A DNA stretch of 64,000 nucleotides from positions 142,604,361-142,668,360 of the forward strand of contig NC_079492.1 of the NCBI RefSeq assembly GCF_020520425.1, written 5' to 3'. Numbering within the stretch: position 1 is the first letter of the stretch; each line of letters opens with the position of its first letter. Shown here one piece after another: positions 11,522 through 23,086 of this stretch. The DNA is from Spinacia oleracea (lineage: Eukaryota; Streptophyta; Magnoliopsida; Caryophyllales; Amaranthaceae). Both the position numbers and the translations under genes were made by a program. The notes under the pieces are model-generated. The model saw only the letters and a list, made by a program, of their open reading frames with translations, was not told where the DNA came from and did not search any database.

Positions 11522-12108
11522 CTCTCTCCGTCCCGGAATACTTGCACCGCTTTCCTTATAAAGTCGTCCCGGATTACTTGCACCGTTTCTATAAATGGTA
11601 AACTTTTATTAATATTATATCAACTACTCCTTTCACATGTTTTTTGGTTGTCTCATGCACCCTACCCCCTCCCCCTTACCTCCTTTGAAAAGTTAACACA
11701 TACCCCCTATCTACATTAAAAATACACCACTATCAACTACTCCCTCTGTATTTATTTAAGGGATATAGTTTCCTTTTCTGGCCGTATTTATTTAAGAGAT
11801 ACACTTGCCATTTTTAGTAACTTATCAACCTCCCCATCTAATTAAATAATATATCTACACCCCACCCCCACCTCCCACTTCCTAAAATGACATGGTCCCC
11901 ACTTATTTTTCTTATTAAAAATATCTATTCAACCCCACTTGTTTTATTACTTTATTTCACTCAATTCTTTTTCTTAATACCCGTGCCCGGCCAAGTGTAT
12001 CTCTTAAATAAATACGGAGGGGGTACCATGTATTTAATAATAAGTCAATTACTTTGTATTAAACTCTGTGCCGGTCAAACCAGTTCAAGTATTCCGGGAC
12101 AGAGGGAA
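11522..12108. mobile_element. Stowaway-type MITE (outer)
   Basis: Ends are CTCTCTCCGTCCCGGAATAC and ...TATTCCGGGACAGAGGGAA, flanked by TA on both sides (11520-11521 and 12109-12110), the Tc1/mariner Stowaway signature. The centre has been interrupted by another Stowaway at 11740-12023. Confidence 0.85.
11740..12023. mobile_element. Stowaway-type MITE (inner, nested)
   Basis: Ends are CTCCCTCTGTATTTATTTAA and ...TAAATAAATACGGAGGGGG, flanked by TA (11738-11739 and 12024-12025). Its terminal sequence differs from the outer element's, so this is insertion of a second subfamily, not internal duplication. Confidence 0.85.
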
Positions 12109-12273
12109 TAACTGTTTATTTATGAAAAAAAGAAATCTAAAGTATCAGTTTTATATATTATGGCAATATCTATTACAGATATATTTTTCTAAAAATATTT
12201 TCTGGTAATATTTTAGTCAAATACATATACGAATAACGGAAAAATATAGTTACTTAATATTTTTGTCAATTTA

Positions 12274-12560
12274 GGCTATATTCTTTCCTCCTTATTTTTC
12301 ACTTATTTCAGGTCTAATAAGATAAGATAAGGTAAAATAAGATTAAATATGGGCCAATAAGTTCATATAAGATAATGGCCAATAAGTTCATATGCCACCA
12401 TTTTATAACTTCCAATAACGGCCAATAAGATAAGATAAGGGGTAATAAGATAAGATAAAATAAAATAAAATAAAGGGTAATAAGATAAGATAAATTTCGG
12501 ACCAATAAAATAAAATAAGATTAGATAATATAAGTAAATTCAGGTGAAGAGGATGGTATC
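12274..12560. mobile_element. Tourist-like (PIF/Harbinger) MITE, 'ataagataag' family
   Basis: It starts GGCTATATTCTTTCC..cttatttttcacttatttcag and ends ..attcaggtgaagaggatggtatc. It is flanked by TTA on both sides (12271-12273 and 12561-12563), the 3-bp duplication of PIF/Harbinger elements. The interior is nearly pure ataagataag-type sequence. A better-preserved relative with the same TTA duplication is at 50870-51075. Confidence 0.75.
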
Positions 12561-12751
12561 TTAGCATAATAAACATAATTTTTTTCCAAACATATTAAGC
12601 ATGTAGTAGAACATTTTTGTCACCTGATATTGCATATTAGATGATTAAATATGTATTTAACATTTATGAATTATGCAGTACCTTTAGAAGAAGAAATATT
12701 TATGTCGGATAATAATTTTAGAATATAATACGTACACGGGATATAATCTAG

Positions 12752-14646
12752 TAATATAATTATAATACACAACATGTGCATTGCTAGGTCTGTAATTGAC
12801 TAAAAAGAACTAGTATTGACCCCGTATCATGCATGACTTTTGTTATGTTTAAAGTTGATTTTTTTTTTCAAATCATCAAAAAATAGCAAATGTATTTTAT
12901 TCATGTTAACTAAGAAAACAATGAAGATAGAAATATAAACTACTACTATGTATATTACTTGTTATTAATAGAAATTTTTTAAAATAAAGAGGCATGAATT
13001 ATTTTTGGTGAAGAGACATGAAATTATAGAATGAAGGGACATGAAATTTAAGTATATTTATGAAAAAAATAAGAAGATGTTTTGAAGGATGGACACGTAA
13101 CACTCTACATTTGTTGTAAACTTATCTGCTATTAAATATACTATAGATATGCATTCAAGATAGTGAAGAAATCAAGTCTATTTTATCACCTGAACGGCTA
13201 GACTCGTTAGTAAATGACCATACACATATGGTGTTGAAATGCGTGGGCCAATTATAGAACCTAAAAGACTAAAGGGTATTTTCAGGTTCAAGTCAAAACA
13301 TATTTTCATGTGTTCAATTCCCAACTTGTCTACTTCTTGGATGGTTGGATGCACATCCAAATCTTACACCTAAAAAGAGAAAATACCCATTTCTTAGGCA
13401 TTGTATACTAGTGTCACTTTTTTTTTTTTATTATTATTTCACTCATTTTATCGGATCGGTTAAAATAACGTATTGTACTCTATAAAAATTGAGAAAGAAA
13501 ATAGATAAATTTTAATGGGATGGACGGATGTACCAATAGGATGAAATGAGTTGGGAAATAAGACGCATTTATGGGACAGAGGATTCAAACTGCATTCAAC
13601 TATGGACCTATGCTATTGTACCTCCAACTATTGACATATGATATTTTCTTATGGACCTTAATATTTCTATTTCTTGATAAGTTGAGTCAAGTTCTTAAAA
13701 GAAGACGTGCGTACTTAACTTTTATTTATTTATTTTTTTTTAAAAAATCTTACATTCCGGTAAACTTATTTTTTCCCTAAAATGACATACTCCGTAACAA
13801 AATACTTCGTATGTTTTAACTTATAAAGTCACTCCTATGATTTTAACTTAGAAATAAATACTGTAGTACAAGGGAATCCGGCAAGAGGTAACAATAGTTA
13901 AAATGTAGTGTTAGAAAATACAGTAATTCCTAATTGTTAATATTAAAAAAGGATGTATTTTGCAAAGTGATGTAATGAATGGTTAGTAATTAATCGATTA
14001 ATAAAATTTCAAACATTTACGGTAAATTACGGAGTAATAATTAAAAATTAAAATTTATTACACAACTGTTTCAAAAGAACGCGATGCGTGCTTTACATAA
14101 AAGCATACACAACAACTCACATTATATAATTTTTTTTTTTTTTTGGCAAATCACATTATGTTCACCTTGAAATTACTATATGATGGAAACTATGTGTTAT
14201 ATTAAAAAAAGAGTACTCCGTAGGTAAAGGAGTAAGGGTATTTTAGGTGGACGTTAAATTTCTCATAAGTTGACTTATATTTCTTATGTTTATTAATATA
14301 TGGAACATTTGGCTTTTTACACTATATAATATTAATTTTGAAAATAATATCATTTTTATTAGTAGAAATAAATTATAAAAAGTTGAGGATATACAATACA
14401 CTTAAGAGTTGGGATAACATGAAGTCTACTTCATAAAAAAACCAAAAAAAACATGAAGTCAATATTTAATGAAGTCCATTCATGTAATCTGCCAGAAACT
14501 TTCAATGGACCCAGGCTCTGGGCCTCTTGCTGACAGCCTGACATAGTTAATTAACTAGCGCAGACCTATATTGTTCCAAAACTTTTGGCCCATACTGTTT
14601 CAATCCTAATATGGTCTGGCCCAACTACCATATCTATCCTATTGCT
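12752..14646. other. AT-rich non-coding region
   Basis: No gene or well-bounded repeat is supported. There are scattered poly-A/T runs and fragments ending 'actccgta', probably eroded Stowaway ends. The short open frames match nothing recognisable. Confidence 0.5.
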
Positions 14647-14999
14647 TCACTTTATACTAAAACAAACACACGTCACTTCTTAGTGTAAAATTTTTTGCCA
14701 AAATTATTTTCCTAAAATATATATCTTATTTAATTTTAGTTTTATTCTCTGCCCTTTTTTATAAACTATCTATATATGGAAAAAATATTAGTTTATAAAT
14801 TATGGCAATAATAGATACAAAGTAATAATAATTTTGCTAAATACTTTTTTGCAATATGTTAGTCAAATCGGTACATTAATAATGGAAAATATATTCACTC
14901 GATATGTCGGTCAAATTAGCATATTACGCTTATAAAATATGCATATTAGATGAATAAATTTAATGATCATATTCCGTGCGGTCACGAAATCTAATCTAG
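14647..14999 (+). mobile_element. Non-autonomous Helitron
   Basis: The 3' end is well preserved: hairpin cgtg-cggt-cacg, then aaatctaatCTAG before a T. The 5' head (tatactaaaacaaacacacg, then gtgtaaaattttttgccaaa) matches the two other Helitrons in this window, although the base before TC is T rather than the expected A. Length is 353 bp; non-coding. Confidence 0.65.
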
Positions 15000-15954
15000 T
15001 ATGGTTTACTCCAAACTTTCAAAATTTAAAACTGAACATCGATCAATCCAAGTATCCAACCCTCTCCTTCATCTAAATTGCGTACATGTAGTCACGTAGG
15101 TGCGCAACACATATGGTACATTTTATTCATCTGTTTTTCACATATCTTTACTTACCCAATGACCTTTGATTTTAAAAATAAAAATAAAAGGGGAAAAGAT
15201 GGAGTGAAAGTGGTTTTTTTCCCTACGGTTAACTGGGTTTTTTACAATCGTGAATCCCAATGACCTTTGATTTTAAAAATCAGAACTCACACCCAAAATC
15301 GTAAACTCAAAACTTCCTCCCGTACACTTCTACCCTTTAAAAAGTTACTAATCGAAGACCTAACAAAAAAAATAAAGACCCCCCCACTAATTTTAGTGTT
15401 TAATTTAGATAAATTGATAGGGTAATTGATATAATGAAACAATTCATGAAGTTGTCTCATATATGAACTATGAAGGGGACATTTCACCTAAAGTGGTTGA
15501 AATGTTGAATTATTATGTGTGAAATATTGGTGTAGCAATCATGCGATATTGTTAAGATAGATTAATATTTGTCTTACGTCCACACTTTTATAGGCGAATT
15601 CAAAAAACCGTTTTGTTAAAAAGGAGTGTTCATAAGAAAATGCTAAAATCAGTTGAAACGAAATGATTCTAATTTAACAAACACTTTAGTAAGATATTCA
15701 TACGAAGAAGAAGAATAAGCGAAACTTGTAACTTCACAATTTCACATAGACACGGGTTATGGTCTCAAAACAAAACTTTATACTCATATTTTTTTCTTTA
15801 GTTCACGAATAAGATACAAGGACAATGTACATTACAAGGGGGAGAATCGGAAAATGGATTCGAACATGTACCCTATAACAGGCCTCGATTTTAACCACTG
15901 GGCTAAAACTTTATAGGTGTACAGTGTACCTACTTAATTTACATTAACTTAAAT
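15000..15954. other. Non-coding region downstream of the MOCOS-like gene
   Basis: No gene supported. At about 15838-15915, in reverse orientation, 'gattcgaac' and 'ttttaaccactgggctaaaac' resemble B and A boxes of a decayed tRNA-derived SINE. The last part is presumably the 3' UTR of the minus-strand gene that follows. Confidence 0.4.
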
Positions 15955-17664
15955 TTATACTTCAAAAGATTTCTGATTAAGAGCTGTATATCTCCACCTC
16001 TCTTTCTCAACAAAATCAGCATCCAAAAACTTAGAAACAAATTTCCATAAAACATACACATCTTCAAAATTAGTTAAGAAACCAATATTAACTGTAACAA
16101 CCGCTATCCCATCTTCATTTCCTGTACTTTCCCTTTTCTTCTTCCCTTTACCTTTTCTGCTGCTCCCTTCTTTACTACAAACCTTTTCCTTCTCAACTTC
16201 ATACCTCTCTGAGAACCAAACATGCTTCAACAACCCACAACCAACCGAAATGTCGTTCCTATCCCCGAGTTTTTGCACTAACATCGGATCTACCCTTTCC
16301 CCTTTCCAATCAAACATATTAAAAGCTAAGGAAGATCCTCGGTCAAACTTGACTCGAGGCCCGTACACTTGTACTAGTTGTACCCCTTTATCCGAGTGTG
16401 GGTGATAAAGGGCTAGTAATGCATTGGTTAACCAATTGATCAAACACCTTATCCTATTACTAACCAGGACTAGACCAAGCGCGTCTGCTTGGTCTAGTCC
16501 TTTACACTCTATACCATCACATTCGTTTATTTCCCTTTGACCATCTTTTGTAATATGAGTCAGGGTCATAATTCTAGGTGAGGATGAAATACTCGAAAGG
16601 TTAAGTGTCGAAGATATCGATTTCTTAACAAGTAGGCAAGAAAACCCGGATGGGTCTTGCCCGAAAACCTTATAAAATGTACAAATGAGGAAATCGGGTT
16701 GAAATAAGGATAGCCCTAAAGTGTCCATTTCCTTAGGGTTAAGGGCACTAGCATCAAGTAACACATGCCACCCATTATCCCTAGCTAAACTCATCCATTG
16801 GTAAGAGTATCTTGCTCCACTCACTCTTGATTGGACAGGAAAAACAAACAACCCTTTGTTCATCTTCTTCTTTTTAACACTCCCTAATAACATCTCCTCT
16901 AGTTTATTACAATGAATCTTTAACTTAGGCCATTTAAACTCGGCCGACGAAACTCGAGCTCCCCTTCCTTTTGAGGTCTTAACCATAGCTTCTATTGCTT
17001 CATTTTCATGATCATATACTGTAATAAGATTGTTATTAGTTTGGAAAGGGTATGATTCTGCCATGATTCCGAAAGAGGATGTTTGGTTGGAAGTACAAAA
17101 TAAGGAGTAATCCTCTTCTGAGACATTCAAATACCTCATGATTCTCCCCTTGAGTTTACTCTCAATCTCCTCAACTTTTTTCGAACAAGGATCATTAGAA
17201 GGGGTAGAAGAACATGAAGAAGAAGCAACAAACTCACCATTTTGTTGTTGATGTTGTGGTTGTTGTTGTTGTTGTTGTTGTTGATGATGTTGTTGTTGAC
17301 TTTGTTGGGAGGAGGAGAAGAGGGCATGACCACTATAATCAAGGCAAACATGAGAAGAAAGGAAAAGATGGCGGTAGTCGTGGGCGCGTATTTGATCGGC
17401 TTCCACCGTGGTGAGGTAGTGAGGGAATGATCGAGTGAAACTCCGGAATGATTCCTGTAAAGTGGGGAGTGAATCAGGGTTAGTGAATTGAGTATGGGGG
17501 TAAAGAGATGAAGTGGTGGCAGTTGCAAAGTCATATTGCAGAGTTGAAGAATTGTAGTTTTCTGAGTTTTGATGATCAAAAGAAGTTGGGAAACTCAGTA
17601 CTGGATTTAAGCAACAATAACATTTGCAAATTTTGGAGCATAATTTCATTTTTGGAAAATGCAT
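15955..17664 (-). CDS. Molybdenum-cofactor-sulfurase-like PLP-dependent protein
   Basis: A single-exon, 569-residue protein of the plant PLP-dependent transferase group related to the N-terminal (NifS-like) domain of Moco sulfurase ABA3; similar Arabidopsis proteins are intronless and about 570 aa. It lacks the C-terminal MOSC domain, so it should not by itself be called a Moco sulfurase, and the substrate is unknown. An N-terminal Cys-rich stretch (KLCSKICKCYCC, 7-18) precedes the fold. CLDYSGHALFSS (about 107-118) is the usual opening motif. D304 in LLDASAL is the expected pyridine-N partner, and K332 in TFYKVFG is the likely Schiff-base lysine. A poly-Gln tract spans about 120-141, and a Lys/Arg-rich linker (about 501-512) lies near the C-terminus. 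The start could be M1 or M6. All family core motifs are intact, so it is probably functional. Confidence 0.88.
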   Translation of the reverse strand: MHFPKMKLCSKICKCYCCLNPVLSFPTSFDHQNSENYNSSTLQYDFATATTSSLYPHTQFTNPDSLPTLQESFRSFTRSFPHYLTTVEADQIRAHDYRHLFLSSHVCLDYSGHALFSSSQQSQQQHHQQQQQQQQPQHQQQNGEFVASSSCSSTPSNDPCSKKVEEIESKLKGRIMRYLNVSEEDYSLFCTSNQTSSFGIMAESYPFQTNNNLITVYDHENEAIEAMVKTSKGRGARVSSAEFKWPKLKIHCNKLEEMLLGSVKKKKMNKGLFVFPVQSRVSGARYSYQWMSLARDNGWHVLLDASALNPKEMDTLGLSLFQPDFLICTFYKVFGQDPSGFSCLLVKKSISSTLNLSSISSSPRIMTLTHITKDGQREINECDGIECKGLDQADALGLVLVSNRIRCLINWLTNALLALYHPHSDKGVQLVQVYGPRVKFDRGSSLAFNMFDWKGERVDPMLVQKLGDRNDISVGCGLLKHVWFSERYEVEKEKVCSKEGSSRKGKGKKKRESTGNEDGIAVVTVNIGFLTNFEDVYVLWKFVSKFLDADFVEKERWRYTALNQKSFEV

Positions 17665-19636
17665 GTTTTTTTGGTTTTGGTTTTTGGTTTTAGTTTTCCT
17701 CTGTTAATAAATCTAGTCTTATTTCTTTCTTGACCAATAATTTTGTGTGTTTTTTATATCATCAATAATTGCTAATTTGTTATTGGCTGAGAGGAAATGG
17801 ATAACTTTTCTAGAGATGTATGTTTGTGCAGTGGGAAGTTGATTAAGTCAATATGTTTCTTTTTGACTTTTGGAATTAATTGAAAAATATTTTAGAACAT
17901 TGACTTGATTGACCTGCATGATATTCTACGAAATGCATGTGTCATGTGTTTAATCCGTGTCTGCCCACTATTGGTCTATACATAAGAACCTGGATTAATA
18001 TTTTTAGCGATTTATATTCAGGGGTAGTACCGTAATATGTCAACAATGATCGATACGCGTTTCTATTTCCCATCTTTTCATTTGAACTTGGTAGCTAGGG
18101 TCGGAACTTGGAAGGGGCATGATGAGCTATGGGTAGATGGATCACTAGATTGTACACAAGGCTTGACGTTAGTAAATATTTTGAAATGTTACTTTAAATA
18201 AAGGTCAAAAGATGGTTAGGGTCAACGCCTTGTGATGAGTCCACATACCTTAAGACCAGCTAGGTCATCGTACCATTACCGAACATTGTTATACTTGTCC
18301 AAATAGTTAATGTTGTCTATCCCAAATTATGGCCCGATACGCACATTGTATAATTTATATGTCGTGCCGTATACGTACCTATTCGTACCTATGTCATGTC
18401 GTACTTTTTTCGTGTAGGGTCGTACAGTGCCACTTTTAGCGTAACAAGTTCAAACTTCTAAATTGCCAGCCTCCGGGTCCATGTACTGAGCTCTCATCTC
18501 TCGTCCAAAAGTTAATTAAAAGAAGAAAACTCAAGTCTATGCCGTGATCATTAGGATTTAGGAGAAGTGTTACCAAAAACTAAGTGGGTGAAACCATATT
18601 GATGAAACTCAAGTATCATTTATTATTACGTACTTTTTGTGAACTTGTAATGAACGTTTAATATACCCTGGTCATAGTGGTCAATCAGAAAGTTATATGT
18701 CGTACCTTGAGATTCTATAATTGCTGGAAGCAAACAGGAAGATAAGTTAAAGGGTTAAGAAATAAGGATGTTTTGTAGTACTCCATAAGACCACGACAAG
18801 TCAACAAGTGACAAGTCCACAGTGACAAGTGGCGTGTATGAACACTGCCCTAAAATTGAATTTGCCCCGTTACGTACACACGGCCTCTAGCTTGACAATC
18901 AAACTCTAGGGTTACACGACATGTATCGCGTTGATGTAGTGCAAAAAGATAGATCGAAAACGAACCAGAGAAATTATGTTTTGAGAGAAAATGGAGATCG
19001 ATTATTTTCTTTGTGTATTGTGAAGAAGAAAGGCTCAAAATATAAAACGGAAAAAAGATGACCAATTAATTTCCTTAAATCGTCAATCAATTAGTATCAA
19101 TCAAGACAAATTCACAGAATTAGAAAAAAAGGATCCCACCCGCAAACACGCCGCACGCCCTCGCCCGACGGGCCCCCACCTCTAGCTCTTGTCTAGTTGA
19201 AGAGTATTATATGAAGTAGGGAAACTCCAATAACTTATGCAGTATTAATCTCCAAATGACAGACCTAAATCGACTTGATTCAAAAACTAATGTACGTGAC
19301 TAGTATTAATTGATTCTCGTAAATGAGTTTGGAAGATGGCTGAAAACTCTCTTTGTTCACATCTTGACGTATTGATATACTACGTACTACGTAGCTCACG
19401 AATAAAAAGTTATCATCCCTCCTAATCGCGCACATGTATACAAGTCTAATTTGTCACATTAGGACAATTATTTGATACATAAACCAAAAGGCCAAAAGGC
19501 CAAAAGGCCGGTCTCTCTCCCTACAGTCTTCCCTCTCTATCTATCTTGCACTTGCATAGTTATTGCATGAATGAGTACAAATCTTCAGTCTTTACTCTTC
19601 AGCCGTTGATTAGTATGACAATGAGCACAGGCTGCG
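17665..19636. other. Upstream region of the MOCOS-like gene; otherwise empty
   Basis: The first few hundred bases should contain the promoter of the minus-strand gene, but I see no decisive TATA box. Further on there are no supported genes. 'gtcgtgccgtatacgtacc' near 18360 resembles the (g)gcccg/cgtac-rich MITE material seen elsewhere. A triplicated 'ggccaaaa' occurs at about 19490. Confidence 0.4.
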
Positions 19637-19905
19637 CAGTGACGGAACCAGAAAATATACATAGGGGAGGCCAAATTTTAACATATAATTTTTACAACAT
19701 TGAAAAACAAAAATAAAAAATAAGAAAACTAAGTTTAAAATTGAGGGAGCTAAGAATCGCACCTTGTACCTCCTTGCACCTCTAATTTTGAAGGAAATTA
19801 ACCACTAGAGCTATACTATAGATGTGCTTCTGTAGTGCATATTTAATACTTGAACATATAATAGGGGGGGCATGTCCCCCGCCAGCCCCCCTAATTCCGC
19901 CCCTG
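19637..19905. mobile_element. hAT-like MITE, CAGGGGCGGA family
   Basis: The start CAGTGACGGAACCAG and end ...ctaattccgcccctg are inverted repeats of the same family as the larger element at 52924-53583. It abuts a copia integrase fragment and supplies the false C-terminal tail of that reading frame. A clean 8-bp target duplication is not visible. Confidence 0.6.
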
Positions 19906-20395
19906 AATGAGCGTCCAACTTAACTGTTAGAATATGTATATAATCTTTTAAGAAATTAGCAAATACTTGAGATTTGGCATGAAGGGGAATAGTCCACAAG
20001 AAATTGGTATAATCATCCAAAAAGAACACATAATAACGATGCCCATTATTACTTAAGACGGGAGAAGTAAAAAGGTCACCATGCACTATATCAAATGGTG
20101 AAATGGTAAAAGATTGAGATGGATAGAACGACAACTTCACATGTTTACCAAGTTGACAAGAACGACAAACAATAGAACTACGAGTTTTATTACAATCAAT
20201 TGATTGAGATTTTCTAAGAGCATTAAAGATAGCATCCCCGGGGTGGCCAAGACGATCATGCCATAAGGAGGGGGAAATGGCGGCAAAAGTTGAAGGAGAT
20301 GGGAGTTGATTTGAGATGGCCGAGATGAGAGGGTAGAGGTCTCCCGTGCTATTACATCTCATGAGATGCATTCCCGTCCGAATGTCCTTCACAGA
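19906..20395 (-). pseudogene. Ty1/copia gag-pre-integrase and integrase fragment
   Basis: Minus-strand translation gives a GAG-pre-integrase domain (LWHDRLGHPGDAIFNALRKS), the zinc-finger-like H..H..C..C pattern (CRSCQLGK) and the start of the integrase core (FDIVHGDLFTSPVLSNNGHRYYVFFLDDYT). The integrase breaks off at a MITE junction at the low-coordinate end. No LTR, RT or RNase H is attached. It is a truncated remnant and not obviously the missing part of the copia fragment at 25-27 kb. Confidence 0.88.
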
Positions 20396-21297
20396 AAAAA
20401 GTGGATACTACGTACGTACAATTCTCGATCTCATTGTAGTGACAAATAAATAAAAGTGGATACTTTTATTATCTTAATTCATTCCCACTTACTTTTATCA
20501 AGACATCAAGTATAGTCAATTTCGGTCACGTACTTCGATCCAGTACTCAAGACAATGAGATTTTTGCATAGTGGTTAAGATTCAGGGTATGTGTAGGTCT
20601 CGGAATTGAATCTCTCATCTCTCATTTGCAATTTGAATTGTCTTGGACTACTCCATGTAACTAGCTAGCTAGCTAAAAGGGCAAGTGACGCTATCTCATT
20701 TAAAAACATTCCATACTCCCTCCGATGCCTTAATTAACTCGAGAATGAAATTAGGGCAAACATATACGAATTAAATATTTAGTCAACAAGCATTCATTGT
20801 TGTACAAATATATTTCAATCGAAAGCCCAATTTAATTAAGACATGCATTCAAGACATTCTTTCTTCTTGGTGAACATCACTATATTATATACTGCTTCCT
20901 TCGTCCTTTAACGTTCTACAACAGAAAACTAACATTCATTATGTCCAAAAAACTTGTACAAAGATAATGAATAAAGGGTAAGGCTATAAATGTTAGCTTA
21001 GTGATCTTACCTTAGAACAAACTATACATGACAACGCAAGGCTTGCATTTGAAGTTGCATAATTCTGAAAGAAGAAGCAGTTATAGGGCAACTCTCCTTT
21101 GGCATGTTATGATACTCGATCATATAACCAAATTTACAAAGATAAAATATCAATTACGTGCCAAGGTAGAGGAGCCCTACAACCACTTCTCCTTAATTAA
21201 TTACCTTTAAAAAAAATTGCAATGATTTTCACTAGTTTTGTGCATCTCATCTCACTTAAATTTGATTGATGATGATGAAATAGCTACCTTAAGAGGG

Positions 21298-21345
<48 letters not shown>

Positions 21346-21794
21346 CATGTACTCTGACTTAAGGTTCGCAACAGAGCTCTAATTAGTAAGGAAAAAAAGA
21401 TATGCCATGGATATACTCAATGTTGTGCTTATGTCGCTCACCTTTTATGTACAAAAATTCTTTAAATTACTAATATCTAATATTCTCTAGCATATATACG
21501 ACTATACGATCAAGTATATATTATTTGTTGACCTCTTAGATGAAAAAGTTGTCAACATGATCTTTGTGCCTGGTTCCATAATTTTGATGATAGTGAAAAA
21601 AGAAGATATGGAGGATAAAAGGTAGCACAACTCAAGGAAGATGCCGTCCTTTAGAATTTAGATAATATTGGAAAAGGTGGAGGATGAAATTTGTTACTTC
21701 ATGGTATATGCTATGTTATATTCTTTTCATTTACTTTGTTATGCTATTTGGTGTTTGAATTGAGCTAGCTTTTTAGGGTTTGACATCCAAGGAC
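20396..21794. other. Non-coding region
   Basis: No gene supported. A SINE-like stretch lies at about 20565-20650 ('tagtggttaaga' A-box-like, 'ggaattgaatctc' B-box-like). An isolated Stowaway-like end (actccctccga) is near 20715. A 42-bp (AT)n run is at 21300-21341. Confidence 0.4.
21300..21341. repeat. (AT)n microsatellite
   Basis: About 21 uninterrupted AT dinucleotides, probably length-variable. Confidence 0.95.
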
Positions 21795-21802
21795 ATTAGC
21801 AC

Positions 21803-22322
21803 TAGGGGAGTTCACAATTCGGGCCGGGCCGGAAAATAGACCGAAATCGGACCAGAATATCCGGTCCTTTAATTTTTGGTTTATGGGTTTCCAGTATGAT
21901 CCGGGCCGGTTGATTCTGGTCCGGTCCCCGATCCTTTAATTTTGGGTTTTTTGGTTTTCGGTCCGGACCGTTTGATTCCGGTCCGGTCTTCGGTCTTTTA
22001 AATTTTGGTTTCCTGGTTTCCATACCGGTTGACCCGGTTTATATTAAATAAAATCATTAATCTTCTTTAGTGCCCTAAACTCATGTGTTATTTTCTTTTG
22101 TTTTCCTACTTCTTGGTCTTCTATACACATTAATTTCTACTCCCTTAAGAATGAAGAATTTAAGTTTGAAAGATTTTCTAACTATATTTTGTTTGAAAAT
22201 AAATAATCTCGAAAATTGTATGAAAGCATATTCAATAATAATTTCGATCCAATCCGGTCTAAACCCAAACCGGACTGGAACCGGTCCAGTCCAGGCCGGT
22301 TTTGGATCGGTGTACAGCCCTA
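21803..22322. mobile_element. hAT-type MITE rich in 'ccggtcc' motifs
   Basis: It begins TAGGGGAGTTCACAATTCGG and ends ...ggatcggtgtacagccCTA. The flanking octamers attagcac (21795-21802) and actagcac (22323-22330) match at 7 of 8 positions, consistent with an 8-bp hAT target duplication. Both arms are dominated by ggtccgg/ccggacc repeats; open frames there are an artefact of that bias. Confidence 0.7.
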
Positions 22323-22466
22323 ACTAGCACGTCTAATAAAATGGAAACTACATGTTGCCCCAGTTTAGGGCTTAGTACAAGAGATTAAATTAGAAACGTT
22401 AAGTATTAACTAAAGATTGATAATATATTAACAACTCAAAGAATGAGTGGTTTTATATAAGATTTT

Positions 22467-22924
22467 GTTATGTTCAATCTTATTTTCACTTATTTCAATA
22501 AAAATAAATTCAGATAAGATAAGTAGATAGCTACTCCGTATAAGCTAGTTAATTAGGCCGGAAAAATGAGGGCTATCCGATTATAATTTATACTCCCACT
22601 ATATTTTATTAAATGATACACTTTTCGTATTTTATTAAAGAATATACTTTCCTTTTTTTTGGCATGTCATGGTCCTCAATTCCAATTATATTAATATTTC
22701 TCTCCTTTTTGTGGTTCTCATATTTACTAACATCATCTTTTACTACAATAAATAATTCATCCACTACCCCACTTTCATTTTATTTTAATAAATTCAATTC
22801 ACTTTTCTAAAATTACGTGTCGGTCAAAGTGTGTCCTTTAATAAAATAGAAAGGGAGTAACCAAAATAAATTTTGATAAATTTAGAAGAAAAAAAAGTGA
22901 AAATCAGGTGAATATGACATAACC
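22467..22924. mobile_element. Tourist-like MITE interrupted by a Stowaway
   Basis: Left text 'gttatgttcaatcttattttcacttattt' and right text 'gtgaaaatcaggtgaatatgacataacc' are inverted relatives of the 50870-51075 element, and TTA follows the right end. The left boundary is approximate. A Stowaway (22593-22857) is inserted inside. Confidence 0.55.
22593..22857. mobile_element. Stowaway-type MITE
   Basis: Ends are CTCCCACTATATTTTATTAA and ...TTTAATAAAATAGAAAGGGAG, with TA on each side (22591-22592 and 22858-22859). Confidence 0.85.
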
Positions 22925-22990
22925 TTAGTAATGAGGGCTAAACGTATCATAACTATGATTTCTAAGTTTCCAAAAGTAACAATTTAATTA

Positions 22991-23086
22991 CTCCCTCCAA
23001 TTTTTTTGCTCTTCCTATTTGCAATTTTTGTGTTTGACAAAAAAATTAAAGTAGGAAGAACAAAAAAAGACGAGGGACTGAGGGAG
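22991..23086. mobile_element. Short Stowaway-type MITE
   Basis: A 96-bp element, CTCCCTCCAATTTTTTTGCT to ...ACTGAGGGAG, with TA at 22989-22990 and 23087-23088. The arms are nearly complementary and would form one hairpin. Confidence 0.8.

Larger units (their letters stand above)
11390..12751 (+). mobile_element. Helitron host of nested MITEs
   Basis: The 5' end TCAAACAATACTTAAAACAG follows an A. The 3' end is '...acacgggatataatCTAG' before a T. The first roughly 90 bp (tgacacatatcac..ggtgtaaaattttctcgcc) match the heads of the other two Helitrons here. The element is 1,362 bp, far longer than its relatives, because it contains an outer Stowaway (11522-12108), an inner Stowaway (11740-12023) and a Tourist-like MITE (12274-12560). 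Confidence 0.65.

Noticed and set aside
12314-12505. 63-residue hydrophobic minus-strand frame
   Set aside because: Translation of ataagataag repeats inside a Tourist-like MITE.
17214-17430. Plus-strand poly-Val and poly-Leu frames
   Set aside because: Antisense shadow of the poly-Gln tract of the MOCOS-like gene.
21802-22023. 73-residue basic, Pro-rich frame
   Set aside because: Translation of ccggtcc repeats within the hAT MITE arm.
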